This document shows positions 1 through 7,038 of a stretch of 32,589 bases of DNA, piece by piece (the first letter of the stretch is position 1; each line of letters begins with the position of its first letter). Origin of the DNA: a virus; IMG/VR virus record IMGVR_UViG_3300042892_005313, positions 1-32,589 of that record; one strand, written 5' to 3'. The notes under the pieces were generated by a model. It was not told where the DNA came from. It searched no databases and saw nothing but the letters and a program-made list of their open reading frames with translations. Both the position numbers and the translations under genes were made by a program.

Positions 1-18
1 ATTTAGCCCTCAAATTCT

Positions 19-420
19 CTAAGCATCACGGACCTCGGGGAATCGGAGACGGAACTCCACCCCGGCACGAGCTTTCTCGAAAGCGACCAGGATTTTTCCT
101 TGCCTCGGGCACAGGATGACTGTCCAGCGACCGAGTTCCAGATCGTCTGCAATGATTTCGAGAATGGCCTGAACGACCATCTCAACATCGTCATCGCGAT
201 ACTCAATGAAGGCTTCGAGTTCGAACACGACCTTGATGGCCTTGACGACTCGTTCGGGCGTGGCCGCGAACACGCTGCCACAATAGTCGAGATAGCCAGT
301 GGCGGTAAGTTCCGCCCGCCGTTGATTGGCAACCCCCCACCGGCCCTGTAGGAGGCCGTGCGGGAACTGCGGAACTTTTTCGCTGATTTCCGACGCGGTT
401 TCGAGGGAACGGAGATGCAT
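19..420 (-). CDS. Small phage protein with C-terminal EFRLRF motif
   Basis: Unrecognised protein of 133 residues. The ATG at 420 overlaps the stop of the upstream gene by one base (TGATG), the usual coupling in this block, so I prefer it to in-frame starts further upstream. The protein ends with GVEFRLRFPEVRDA, a version of the A..F.LRF ending found in several other small proteins of the window (for example at 2378-2764 and 11658-12215). Acidic and hydrophobic residues alternate in the middle (residues 60-105), suggesting a compact alpha/beta domain. It is the last complete gene of the minus-strand block at the left edge. No function can be assigned. Confidence 0.65.
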   Translation of the reverse strand: MHLRSLETASEISEKVPQFPHGLLQGRWGVANQRRAELTATGYLDYCGSVFAATPERVVKAIKVVFELEAFIEYRDDDVEMVVQAILEIIADDLELGRWTVILCPRQGKILVAFEKARAGVEFRLRFPEVRDA

Positions 421-815
421 CAAACAATCCCCGTGTGCGTCGGTCCCGAATAGAGGAGCATGAATTTGGCGATGTCTTCTTTGTTCGTGAAGCACACGCC
501 CCAGGACATGCCGAGGCTGACGCCCCGCACGGAGGTCCACGGCCCGTCGAAGGGGTCGTCCTTCAGGTATTCGATGAGGTCTTCAACGGCACCGAGACAT
601 TCCAGGAGGCTGTCGATCAGGGCTGCATGCCGATATCCGCGTTTGGCCATGGCGACCATCTGGACGGCAGCTTGGTCGCCATTCAGATATTCGAAAATGC
701 TGGCTGGCGGCGAATAGCCGGGGAGATGGGAGAACTGATAGACGCCGTTGGACGAATATCCGCCAGTCATGACGAGATGGAGTTTGTCGATCTTGACGCC
801 AGCGTTACTTTCCAT
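420..815 (-). CDS. Small phage protein, unknown function
   Basis: Unrecognised protein of 131 residues. The ATG at 815 overlaps the end of the upstream gene by 11 bases (ATGGAAAGTAA). An in-frame start 15 codons upstream would lie deeper inside that gene and is less likely. The C-terminus contains WGVCFTNKEDIAKFMLLY, a diverged form of the shared pattern strand-acidic-A..F.L.., so it may belong to the same small-protein family as its neighbours. The middle (residues 55-95) looks helical and acidic. It is coupled through TGATG to the gene at 19-420. Confidence 0.65.
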   Translation of the reverse strand: MESNAGVKIDKLHLVMTGGYSSNGVYQFSHLPGYSPPASIFEYLNGDQAAVQMVAMAKRGYRHAALIDSLLECLGAVEDLIEYLKDDPFDGPWTSVRGVSLGMSWGVCFTNKEDIAKFMLLYSGPTHTGIV

Positions 816-1185
816 ACCAGCACCAGCGGGGCTCAATGGCGAGGAAGGCGTAGGGGTCATTGGCGACGTGCCCCCACGCCTCGTTGTAGGCCCGGAAGCC
901 CTTCTCCTCGGTGATGTCGGAATCGTTGAAATCGTTTTCGGGGTACTCGATATCCTGGAGCCAGGACAGGATGGAATCTGCCGCAGTCTCTGGGGTATCG
1001 AGTGGATAGGGGAAGGGCTCGGCGGTCTTGCTGTCGGTCCAGAACAAGATCAGCCGTGCAGGCTTGCCTTCGCGCTCCTCGACACGAAAATGCGTTGCGC
1101 GGCGGTGCTGGCCGAGCATAATCTGCATCACCGAGACGAGGTCTCGGCGACTACGCGTCCCAATATCGATGGAGAAGTTGTCCAT
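805..1185 (-). CDS. Conserved small phage protein (WGH...AIxPxWxxYGK ending)
   Basis: Protein of 126 residues starting at ATG 1185 (TGATG overlap with the preceding gene). The N-terminal third is basic. The second half contains FPYPLD, a helix with ILSWLQDIEYP, then NEAWGH and the ending AIEPRWCWYGK. From memory, this order (F.Y.ld, WL...YP, W G H, A..P.W..YGK) occurs in a family of small proteins widespread in tailed phages with no established function. The family match is recalled and was not searched. An in-frame start at 1245 lies inside the upstream gene and is unlikely. Confidence 0.7.
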   Translation of the reverse strand: MDNFSIDIGTRSRRDLVSVMQIMLGQHRRATHFRVEEREGKPARLILFWTDSKTAEPFPYPLDTPETAADSILSWLQDIEYPENDFNDSDITEEKGFRAYNEAWGHVANDPYAFLAIEPRWCWYGK

Positions 1186-1586
1186 CAGCGAACCCGCTTG
1201 GACGGCTGGCCGGGCAGAATCATGGCGCCGCCACTCGCGCGACAATCGTCGGCGAAGCTCAGACGGGCGTCACCGTCGATTTCCTCGACGACCGGGAAGG
1301 GACCCACGTTGGGTTCCTTGGCGGCCTTCTTGGTCGTCTCGTCGATCTGACGCACGTAGTCGCCCACGGACTGCCCCTGAACGGTGCAGAACCATTGGAC
1401 GGGCGGCTGGCCTTTCTGGGGCGGGGTGTTGTGGTTGTCGAACCAGTAGTCGAGGATGCGTTCGGCGTCCTCGCGGTCCTGCCAGCCGGTCGCGCGTTCG
1501 ATCTTCACCCAACCCGCGCCGTCGTAGGCGTCCTTGGGACGATATCCATCATAGTAGAAGGCGCGGCCGAGGCGAATGACGAACAT
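1185..1586 (-). CDS. Hypothetical phage protein
   Basis: Unrecognised protein of 133 residues. The ATG at 1586 shares its A with the stop of the synthetase-like gene upstream (TGATG), and its own stop overlaps the next start in the same way, so it sits inside a translationally coupled chain. The N-terminus (FVIRLGRAFYYDGYRP) looks like a beta hairpin. Residues 35-60 hold aromatic and acidic residues (ERILDYWFDNHN) followed by a Pro/Gln-rich stretch (TPPQKGQPPVQW). No signal peptide or membrane segment is visible. No function is assigned. Confidence 0.65.
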   Translation of the reverse strand: MFVIRLGRAFYYDGYRPKDAYDGAGWVKIERATGWQDREDAERILDYWFDNHNTPPQKGQPPVQWFCTVQGQSVGDYVRQIDETTKKAAKEPNVGPFPVVEEIDGDARLSFADDCRASGGAMILPGQPSKRVR

Positions 1587-2323
1587 CAGAGCACACCCTG
1601 GCTGACCACGACCATGCGGTCGATGCCGAAGGCGACCTCGAAGACCCGGTTGGGTTTCTGGCCGGGGATGTCAGGGAAGTCGGTGCGGATGGAGGTCGAG
1701 GCGACTTCCTTCCATTCCGGGGTGCCGGTCGTGGGCGACGTCCACAGGACTTCGATGTCGATGGTCTCCGTGGAATACGAGGGCAGGCGGTCGCTCGGAA
1801 CCAGCCGGGTTTCCAGACCGGTCAGCTTGGCGACCACGGGCACGAGCGCATCACGAACGGTCTGCGGGATGGGCGCCATGGTGTTCTCGCCGTAGATGCA
1901 CTGGAACTCCAACTGGTAGAAGGAATTGAAGCGCAGCTTGGCCGCCGTCGCGCCGTCCGAGCGTTCCTGCCGGAAGCTCTGGCCCATGGTGTAGACGCAG
2001 AAAGGCGGCTTGGCGTTGGTGGACCGGAAGAGTTCGACCGCCATCAGGTAGGAGCCCATCGTGGTCTCAGCCCGCAGGGCGTAATCCTGGCCTGCGATCT
2101 GGTCACGGAGCACGAAGACGTCGTCGTCGGCGTAGGCTGCGGACATGAGGCTGCGCGGCATGAGGACCGGAGTGTCGGTCTCCTCGAAACGCCACATCTG
2201 GTTCATGTCCAGCAGGGTCTTCTGCACGCAGCCGACCAGCGAGGACTTGATGATTTCGCGGAGGCGAATCTCGTGGTCACGCCATGAGCGAAGCGCGGTC
2301 GTATCGTAGGGGGCGGATGACAT
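1586..2323 (-). CDS. Class II aminoacyl-tRNA synthetase core, glycyl-tRNA-synthetase-like
   Basis: This 245-residue protein carries the signature blocks of a class II synthetase. LRAETTMGSYL (residues 83-93) resembles the LRPETAQG block of dimeric glycyl-tRNA synthetases. Motif 2 is GQSFRQE (114-120) followed by F136-YQLEF. WKEVASTSIRTDF (204-216) resembles the W.E.EGIA.RTDF region of GlyRS, and motif 3 is FEVAFGIDRM (228-237). Residue choice favours GlyRS over HisRS, ThrRS or ProRS. The protein ends straight after motif 3, so the anticodon-binding domain is missing. It could be a stripped-down synthetase or a paralogue that activates an amino acid for another acceptor. It is the first gene after a possible promoter at 2350-2377. 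AGAGAGAG before the ATG may act as ribosome-binding site. Confidence 0.75.
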   Translation of the reverse strand: MSSAPYDTTALRSWRDHEIRLREIIKSSLVGCVQKTLLDMNQMWRFEETDTPVLMPRSLMSAAYADDDVFVLRDQIAGQDYALRAETTMGSYLMAVELFRSTNAKPPFCVYTMGQSFRQERSDGATAAKLRFNSFYQLEFQCIYGENTMAPIPQTVRDALVPVVAKLTGLETRLVPSDRLPSYSTETIDIEVLWTSPTTGTPEWKEVASTSIRTDFPDIPGQKPNRVFEVAFGIDRMVVVSQGVL

Positions 2324-2349
2324 GGTGGGCTCTCTCTAAAGGTCCCGCC

Positions 2350-2377
2350 ACCATAGTGGGAATGATTATTTCGTCAA
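2350..2377 (-). promoter_or_regulatory. Possible sigma70-type promoter for the synthetase-like gene
   Basis: On the minus strand TTGACG (2377-2372) is separated by 16 bases from TATGGT (2355-2350), about 27 bases before the ATG at 2323. The -35 matches consensus in five of six positions, the -10 in four. It overlaps the end of the upstream gene, so it may only boost the downstream part of the operon. Confidence 0.35.
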
Positions 2378-2764
2378 TCAAAAAAAGTCTGTCTTGTCAT
2401 CGCCGAAGCGAAGCTTAAACGCCATCATGTCACGCTCTCTGGAGAACTTGATCTCCACTCTACAGTATTGACTGGGAGGAAAAGTGGCCCAAAGGGATTT
2501 CTGCCTTGCGCAGTTAGCATTCATCCAGACCCGTCCGGTGCAGTTCCGGTTCGCGAACGCGATCATGCATTCACCATCTCGGTCGAACTGGTAATATTCC
2601 TGAACGAGAGGATAGGTGTCGAAATCATATTGGAGGATGAAACGGGGTTTCTCCAATAGAGACGATATTGCTCCCCGAAAGGTGAGGCAAATCTCGACGG
2701 CGTAGAGGATTTTGTCTCCTCTCTGCCCCGAACTATCCGCCCAGGTTCGCCGAACGACCTTCAT
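2378..2764 (-). CDS. Small phage protein with C-terminal AFKLRF motif
   Basis: Unrecognised protein of 128 residues. The ATG at 2764 overlaps the upstream stop by four bases (ATGA). The sequence is rich in aromatic residues and cysteines (Cys at about 27, 67, 75, 85 and 101). It ends with RVEIKFSRERDMMAFKLRFGDDKTDFF, of which FSRERDMMAFKLRF fits the recurring C-terminal pattern of this window. AT content is a little higher than in the neighbours. No transmembrane segment or known domain is visible. Confidence 0.65.
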   Translation of the reverse strand: MKVVRRTWADSSGQRGDKILYAVEICLTFRGAISSLLEKPRFILQYDFDTYPLVQEYYQFDRDGECMIAFANRNCTGRVWMNANCARQKSLWATFPPSQYCRVEIKFSRERDMMAFKLRFGDDKTDFF

Positions 2765-3072
2765 CGCGGCGCCGGGGTGGTCCAGTCATGGAAACGAATG
2801 GCGGCGCGGTAGAATCGCAGCCACGCCAGCACCTGCATGACAGGGTGGCCGATGAGATTGTGGACTGCCCACGCGTGCTTGGGCCAGTTGAGGCGGCGTC
2901 CTTCCAAGGCGGAGGGCTTGAGGAGCATGACGGTCTCAATGGCATCGTTGCCCTCGGCGACGTGACGCGCCCCCGACTTGGTGACGATCTCCACGCGCGC
3001 GAGACCGGTCTCGGGGAGGATGACCTCCGCGATCTCGTCCGGTGCAAGCAGGTGGAGACCGGCCTTGATCAT
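2761..3072 (-). CDS. Conserved phage protein with HNLIGHPVMQ...FHDWTTP motif
   Basis: Protein of 103 residues starting at ATG 3072, overlapping the stop of the membrane-protein gene (TGATG); it ends in an ATGA overlap. The C-terminal half contains WPKHAWAVHNLIGHPVMQ, then WLRFYRAAIRFHDWTTP. This HNL..HP...HDWTTP pattern recurs in small phage proteins of unknown function (recalled family knowledge, not searched). The conserved His, Asp and Thr could bind a metal or nucleotide, which is speculation. Confidence 0.7.
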   Translation of the reverse strand: MIKAGLHLLAPDEIAEVILPETGLARVEIVTKSGARHVAEGNDAIETVMLLKPSALEGRRLNWPKHAWAVHNLIGHPVMQVLAWLRFYRAAIRFHDWTTPAPR

Positions 3073-3320
3073 CAGAAAATCAGGTCGAGAATCGAACCGA
3101 TAACAAACAGGATGAGGCCGAGCACGCCAAGTTTGGCCTGAAGATCGAACGGATTGTTGGTGCCGGGCTTGAACGGGCGAAGCATTCCGTAGATGCCGAA
3201 ACCAATGCTGGCCAGCAAGGCGAGCACGGCCAGGATGTTTGCCCCCAAGAGGAGGAGTGCTCCGGCAAAAACGATCAGGCCGAGCGAGATCATTTTTTCT
3301 TTGTTGGTTGCGATTTGCAT
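3072..3320 (-). CDS. Small membrane protein, two to three transmembrane segments
   Basis: Protein of 82 residues starting at ATG 3320 (TGATG overlap). After a short charged N-terminus (MQIATNKEKM) there is a long hydrophobic stretch at residues 11-46, which can span the membrane twice. A hydrophilic linker (PFKPGTNNPFDLQAK) follows, then a second hydrophobic stretch at about 64-82. Small phage membrane proteins of this size include holins, T4 Imm-like superinfection-immunity proteins and membrane-associated takeover factors. Nothing in the sequence decides between them. No lysis gene is adjacent, which argues mildly against a holin. Confidence 0.7.
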   Translation of the reverse strand: MQIATNKEKMISLGLIVFAGALLLLGANILAVLALLASIGFGIYGMLRPFKPGTNNPFDLQAKLGVLGLILFVIGSILDLIF

Positions 3321-3535
3321 CAGTCGGGTTCTTCCAATTTGACGGTGACGGGTTCGAAGTTTTCCTGGCCGAGAGTTTCGAGCCAGTGCGTAACGGTGTC
3401 GGGAACCGACAACAAGACGGCTTTCTGGAACGGTTGATTGGGCCGCCCTCCCTTTCCCACGTAGGTTCCTGGGATGAGAGAACCATCGCGGCCTCTGCCT
3501 TTGCAACGTAGAACGACGAATTCTTGAGTGGCCAT
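3320..3535 (-). CDS. Hypothetical 71-residue phage protein
   Basis: Unrecognised basic-then-acidic protein starting at ATG 3535. The N-terminus (VVLRCKGRGRDGSLIPGTYVGKGGRP) looks beta-rich and positively charged; the C-terminus is acidic (ENFEPVTVKLEEPD). There is no Shine-Dalgarno sequence. GTTAAATA lies exactly five bases before the ATG, as at 12353 and 27315, so the mRNA from this site might be leaderless. However, that box also contains the stop codon of the tiny ORF upstream. The gene is coupled to the membrane-protein gene downstream. Confidence 0.6.
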   Translation of the reverse strand: MATQEFVVLRCKGRGRDGSLIPGTYVGKGGRPNQPFQKAVLLSVPDTVTHWLETLGQENFEPVTVKLEEPD

Positions 3536-3540
3536 GCTGC

Positions 3541-3548
3541 TATTTAAC
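3541..3548 (-). promoter_or_regulatory. TAAATA box, possible T4-type late promoter
   Basis: The minus strand reads GTTAAATA, then GCAGC, then the ATG at 3535. The spacing equals that of the boxes at 12340 and 27302. The TAA is also the stop of the 25-codon ORF 3544-3621, so coincidence is more likely here than at the other sites. Confidence 0.3.
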
Positions 3549-3621
3549 TTACGGTAGCGGACGCAAGGGTCTCAAGGAAGATCAGGGCCTCTTCCCGCAT
3601 GGCTTCGTGGTTGGTCGTCAC
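3544..3621 (-). CDS. Possible 25-residue peptide
   Basis: Short ORF in the 82-base gap between the fusion gene and the 71-residue protein. It begins with GTG at 3621, overlapping the upstream stop as GTGA, the same four-base coupling used by many genes here, and ends with TAA at 3544. The peptide reads MTTNHEAMREEALIFLETLA then SATVS and would form an amphipathic helix. The coupled start and the filling of an otherwise empty gap support it. Its small size leaves real doubt. Confidence 0.35.
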   Translation of the reverse strand: MTTNHEAMREEALIFLETLASATVS

Positions 3622-4937
3622 GCGACCAGACCACCCGTCTTGGCCGACAGATCGAAGTGCGTTTCGATGAAGGCGATCACTTCCAGCGCGGGCGTCGAGC
3701 GCGAGAACACGATGTTGGGGCCGTGCTCATCCAGCATGACGGCCTTGATGCCCGGTGCGACCTTCTGGAGGCCCCGTGAGGTGGCTTGGCCGCATTGGTG
3801 GCTGCCGCACTCGTTAGGCCTCTGATCGACGTGTGAGAGGACTTCTGACGCACCATCACGGGGTGGGCAGTGGAAATGCACGATGCACTCGGCCTCGGGG
3901 TGCTCGCGGAAGATCACCCGCTGAGACTGGCCGCCGACGCTGGGCTTGCCGCCGTGGGCGATCACTTTCTCGTCCCCGTATTCGACCAGGATGAGGCCTT
4001 CCTCGGGAAGCTTGTTGAAGTCGCGCTTGCGGCGCGATGTCAGGATGGAGCCGTCGTCGATCTTGGCGGCGAAGTGGCCCACCGTCGCGCCCCGGAAGGG
4101 CTTATAGGCGCCACGCACGATGCAGTGATTGACGACCTCGCGGAGGTTCTCGGGCACACGGGGGTCACCCCACGCCACAGGCGGACCATCGACGACGGTC
4201 GAGCGCGTGAAAGTGTTGGTCGAGCGCGAGAGCAGCATTTCGACCAAGCCGTCGAGGCACTCGTTTCGGTCATGCGTCTGGAAGTGACGCGATTCCTCGG
4301 GTGTCACGACCATGTTGAGGCGCGTCACCGTGTCGTTGGCCAGCACCAGATTGGCGGAGTTGGCCTTGAGGAGATGGAGCCCGGCCGCATACTGTTCGTC
4401 CGGCGTCGCCCCCGTCGTGGTCTTGAAGGCGACGAGGAAGATGTCCTTCCGCTCCTTGCGGATGCGCGAGATCAGCTTGTCGGCGGGGTCGAGGGCCATC
4501 CATCGACTGCCTTCACTGGTTTTCAGCCTCTCCTCATGGGAGCCAGAATTCGTCCTATCCCAAAGGTAGGTTGACGGCGGCTGTGCCGTCTTCATCACCA
4601 CACCGTCGTAGTCGCACAGGGCGGCGTTCATGATAATGACGCGGGTCTCGGGGTCAGCGATCAGCCCATCCACGAGATCACTGACATCCTGGTTGGTGAC
4701 CAGACTGCTCGTGTGATCGGCCATCTTGGTCAGATGTAGGGTGACCTCGCGCTCGGCCTGCTCTTCAAGCACGGTCGCGTAGGTGTTCGAAATCGCGCGA
4801 CCTTCGCGCGCCGCTTCCACCATGGTGTTGATGATGACGCGTTCGAGATAACGGGCCGTTCCGCCGAATGCCGGAGCCGCCAGAGCGAGGTGGTTGCGAA
4901 CGTGGGAGAAAGTCCCACCGCCGATGACGTGTATCAT
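3618..4937 (-). CDS. Fusion: CoaB-like ligase domain plus class II aldolase/adducin domain
   Basis: Protein of 439 residues; the ATG at 4937 overlaps the upstream stop by four bases (ATGA). The N-terminal 220 residues resemble phosphopantothenoylcysteine synthetase (CoaB): a glycine-rich start MIHVIGGGTF, AALCDY near 104-110, DKLISRIRKERKDIFLVAFK, then a conserved GATPDEQ and LVLANDTVTR near 175-205. CoaB joins cysteine to 4'-phosphopantothenate through a CMP intermediate. From about residue 265 the protein resembles class II aldolases/adducins: VNHCIVRGAYKPFRG, the metal-binding IVHFHCPP (about 349-356) and DEHGPNIVF near 400. The two halves are one continuous frame. Substrate is unknown; it need not act in CoA synthesis. 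It sits one small gene cluster away from the synthetase-like gene. Confidence 0.75.
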   Translation of the reverse strand: MIHVIGGGTFSHVRNHLALAAPAFGGTARYLERVIINTMVEAAREGRAISNTYATVLEEQAEREVTLHLTKMADHTSSLVTNQDVSDLVDGLIADPETRVIIMNAALCDYDGVVMKTAQPPSTYLWDRTNSGSHEERLKTSEGSRWMALDPADKLISRIRKERKDIFLVAFKTTTGATPDEQYAAGLHLLKANSANLVLANDTVTRLNMVVTPEESRHFQTHDRNECLDGLVEMLLSRSTNTFTRSTVVDGPPVAWGDPRVPENLREVVNHCIVRGAYKPFRGATVGHFAAKIDDGSILTSRRKRDFNKLPEEGLILVEYGDEKVIAHGGKPSVGGQSQRVIFREHPEAECIVHFHCPPRDGASEVLSHVDQRPNECGSHQCGQATSRGLQKVAPGIKAVMLDEHGPNIVFSRSTPALEVIAFIETHFDLSAKTGGLVA

Positions 4938-5182
4938 TGCTCGGTCTCGATGAAAGGGGCGGGTTGGTCGTTTTTGTGGAGGATTTCGGCTTCGAGGTTG
5001 TCCTCGTGATAGCCCATGCCGGTTTTCTTCTCGGAGTCGATGCGGACATAGTGGCCCACAGGGACTTCGCCCTTCGCGGTGATCATCTTCGCGTCGGTGG
5101 GGTCACACGGGTTCGAGACCACGCAGACGCCGAGGTCGAGTTGATGTCGGACGAGAACCCGATCACCTTTGGCGAACTTCAT
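4934..5182 (-). CDS. Small phage protein, SH3-like N-terminus
   Basis: Protein of 82 residues starting at ATG 5182, preceded by AAGGAGCAGGAAAA, a good ribosome-binding site. MKFAKGDRVLVRHQLDLGVCVV looks like the first strands of a small SH3/KOW-like barrel (KGD.V.V......G.V.), a guess from pattern only. Residues 25-60 contain HYVRIDSEKK. It overlaps the genes on both sides by four bases and directly precedes the CoaB-aldolase fusion, so the two are probably translated together. Confidence 0.65.
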   Translation of the reverse strand: MKFAKGDRVLVRHQLDLGVCVVSNPCDPTDAKMITAKGEVPVGHYVRIDSEKKTGMGYHEDNLEAEILHKNDQPAPFIETEQ

Positions 5183-5643
5183 TTTTCCTGCTCCTTCAAG
5201 GCGGCCTCAAGGGCGCGCTGAAGCACCTCGGGTGGAACAGCGAAACCATCCCGAGACAGTGACGCCATCATGGCCGCGACCGGAGCTTCGACGACCGGCT
5301 CAACGTAAATTTCCGCGTCAATGCTGAACGAGGCGCCCTTCACTGAGCAGGAACCGTTCTCGATAGTGGCCGTGACATTGACGACGCTGCACGACCGAAT
5401 GGACAGCGGGTTGCCCAACCGGTCCAGAATAGCGTTGATGTCATCCCGCAGACAGAAAGGCCACGCGTGATCGCTCGTCGCCACGACGTCGCCGGTATGC
5501 TCACCGGGGACGACACCGACTTTGTTCTCGTCGGCGAACATGACGATCAAGTTCGAGTCGGCGGCCCACGTCCAGACAACGTAGTCCCAGCCGTTCTTGC
5601 GCGCCAGTTTCTCGACTGCCTTGAGGTTCGGGACTTCGGTCAT
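5179..5643 (-). CDS. Hypothetical phage protein
   Basis: Unrecognised acidic protein of 154 residues. I chose ATG 5643 because it overlaps the upstream stop as TGATG; an ATG six codons earlier is also in frame. Features: NLKAVEKLARKNGWDYVVWTWAADSNLIVMFAD (a helix, then paired strands), a Cys-containing beta-rich centre (SIRSCSVVNV, GSCSVKG), and a C-terminal helix rich in Ala and Glu (EVLQRALEAALKEQEK). No catalytic motif is visible. Confidence 0.65.
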   Translation of the reverse strand: MTEVPNLKAVEKLARKNGWDYVVWTWAADSNLIVMFADENKVGVVPGEHTGDVVATSDHAWPFCLRDDINAILDRLGNPLSIRSCSVVNVTATIENGSCSVKGASFSIDAEIYVEPVVEAPVAAMMASLSRDGFAVPPEVLQRALEAALKEQEK

Positions 5644-5930
5644 CAGTTCTCGATCAGCCACGCGTCTTCCGTGCCCTGCGGGTTGGCCAGGAAGGAATCA
5701 CAGTCTTCGGAGTTGGCGAACTCCGTCATTTCGGCCAGCCACCTCTTCTCGTTGAGGCCGGAGAAATATTTGGCGCAACTCGGGTCAACCTCGACCCTGA
5801 TCTTGCCGTTGTGGACCGTACAGGCGAACATCACGCCTTCCAGCAGGGTGTCCCCTACGGAGTAGCCGTCCAGAAAGGCGACGTCGATCTCGGTCGGGGC
5901 GTCCTCGTCTCCCTTGACGAAAACCTTCAT
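5643..5930 (-). CDS. Hypothetical phage protein
   Basis: Unrecognised acidic protein of 95 residues. The ATG at 5930 overlaps the upstream stop by four bases (ATGA) and follows CTGGAGGCC, a strong ribosome-binding site eight bases away. The N-terminal half looks like a beta sheet (MKVFVKGDE, TEIDVAFLDG, GVMFACTVHNGKIRVEVD). The C-terminal half is helical (LNEKRWLAEMTEFANSEDCD). Confidence 0.65.
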   Translation of the reverse strand: MKVFVKGDEDAPTEIDVAFLDGYSVGDTLLEGVMFACTVHNGKIRVEVDPSCAKYFSGLNEKRWLAEMTEFANSEDCDSFLANPQGTEDAWLIEN

Positions 5931-6331
5931 GCGCTGGCCTCCAGCTTGTCCTCACCGGCCTCCAGCTTGGCCCACTGAGCGGCCTCCACGGCTTCATATT
6001 CATCCTCGGTCAGGATGGAGGTCTCGCCGACCTCGAAGCCGAAGTCGCGGAAAACCTGGGCCCATTTTTCGAACAGTTCGTCCTGTTTCTCGACGGTGAC
6101 GTCCATTGAGCCGAAGCCGAGGATTTCGAACTGAGGATTGAAGGCGACTTCGTGGCGGCCATACTGGTCTTCCAAGGCCGCCCGGTGGATGAACTGGTCG
6201 GATTCCAGAGCGGCCTCAAAGGCGTCAAACTGCGCCTCGGTGCCATCGACTGACAAGACGAAGATGCGATGAACATCGTTTTCTGCGTGGTCTGAGAAGG
6301 CGACGAACCCGAAGGTGAACAGTTTGCGCAT
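5927..6331 (-). CDS. Hypothetical phage protein
   Basis: Unrecognised, strongly acidic protein of 134 residues starting at ATG 6331, with AAAGGAAA upstream as ribosome-binding site and a TGATG overlap. The N-terminus (MRKLFTFGFVAFSDHAENDV) and a later strand (EVAFNPQFEILGFGSMDVTV) suggest an alpha/beta fold. The C-terminal 50 residues form an acidic helix (EDEYEAVEAAQWAKLEAGED). Many T4-type takeover proteins are small and acidic, but nothing here identifies one. Confidence 0.65.
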   Translation of the reverse strand: MRKLFTFGFVAFSDHAENDVHRIFVLSVDGTEAQFDAFEAALESDQFIHRAALEDQYGRHEVAFNPQFEILGFGSMDVTVEKQDELFEKWAQVFRDFGFEVGETSILTEDEYEAVEAAQWAKLEAGEDKLEASA

Positions 6332-6762
6332 CAGCGGTTTCCTTTTGCGGACGATTTGGCGAGCTTGTGTCCGGCGACGAAGCGGCGGCTCTCGGCCATG
6401 AGTTCCTGGTCGAGCGCGCTGGTCTTCGGGTTCGAATAGACGGTCTCGTTGTCCTTCAGCTTCTTCTTCAGGACGGCGAGTTCATCGCCCTTTTCGAGGA
6501 TGACCCGAAGGCTGGCCACGAGGGCTTCACGGGTGACCGGGATGCCGGGCTCGGTCTGGTCGGGGTCCTCGTTATACATGCGCGTGAAGGCGATGCTGGA
6601 CCCGCGCACGAGTTCACGGATGTCGCGGATGTCGTCCTCATAGGCGTTCAACCACCGCTCCAGTTCGCGGTCGAGGTGGCCACCATCGCCCGAGGCCATG
6701 TCGGCGATGTTCAGCATCGCGGCAACCATGTTCTCTTCGCGAGTGAGGAAGAAATATTTCAC
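6331..6762 (-). CDS. Helical phage protein, unknown function
   Basis: Unrecognised protein of 143 residues. The start is decided by the ribosome-binding site: GGAG lies six bases before GTG 6762, whereas the TTG at 6774 has no such signal. The protein begins MKYFFLTREENMV and appears almost entirely helical, with a charged middle (ELERWLNAYEDDIRDIRELV) and a possible short coiled coil (LRVILEKGDELAVLKKKLKD). It is the first gene after the promoter candidate at 6790-6817. Confidence 0.65.
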   Translation of the reverse strand: MKYFFLTREENMVAAMLNIADMASGDGGHLDRELERWLNAYEDDIRDIRELVRGSSIAFTRMYNEDPDQTEPGIPVTREALVASLRVILEKGDELAVLKKKLKDNETVYSNPKTSALDQELMAESRRFVAGHKLAKSSAKGNR

Positions 6763-6789
6763 GAGTTTCTCCAAGGGATTTGGTTTACG

Positions 6790-6817
6790 AATATAACGGG
6801 CTTTGTCGTTCTGGCAA
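6790..6817 (-). promoter_or_regulatory. Probable sigma70-type promoter
   Basis: On the minus strand TTGCCA (6817-6812) is 16 bases from TATATT (6795-6790); each hexamer matches consensus in five of six positions. Transcription would start near 6783, about 20 bases before the GTG at 6762. It occupies the only sizeable gap (6763-6822) in this part of the block, so it may start the operon running down to position 19. Confidence 0.5.
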
Positions 6818-6822
6818 GGGGT

Positions 6823-7038
6823 TTAGAACACGTCCGAAAATATAAGGCGAAACTCTATCTCGGCCGCAGCAGTCTGCGCGGCGACGATGAGGGGCCATCG
6901 TGAATTCGTGACGGTGAGTTGGGGATGCTGCTCAGCAAAACGGGCGGCCTCGCGTTCCCGCGCACAGACCGGGCAGGGCACGCGCCCGACGCCAACCGGC
7001 GCATTGCCAGTGCAGGACGGAACCGCGATCTCAATCAC
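6823..7038 (-). CDS. Small CxxC protein, tandem paralogue 1
   Basis: Protein of 71 residues with a GTG start (7038) that overlaps the upstream stop as GTGA. It contains PCPVCAREREAARFAEQHPQL, almost the same as the upstream neighbour's SCAFCIDRERAAKFAREHPRL, preceded in both by a Cys and a Gly-rich loop. This suggests a small zinc-binding knuckle, with tandem duplication of the gene. The protein ends AAAEIEFRLIFSDVF, the shared A..F.L.F ending. Function is unknown. Confidence 0.65.
   Translation of the reverse strand: MIEIAVPSCTGNAPVGVGRVPCPVCAREREAARFAEQHPQLTVTNSRWPLIVAAQTAAAEIEFRLIFSDVF

Noticed and set aside
748-1895. Long plus-strand open frames opposite the small-gene block
   Set aside because: They are antisense to a coherent chain of overlapping minus-strand genes, lack ribosome-binding sites and show no recognisable protein features.
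6755-6825. tRNA or small RNA gene in the gap
   Set aside because: No cloverleaf or stable hairpin fits; the gap is accounted for by a promoter and a ribosome-binding site.
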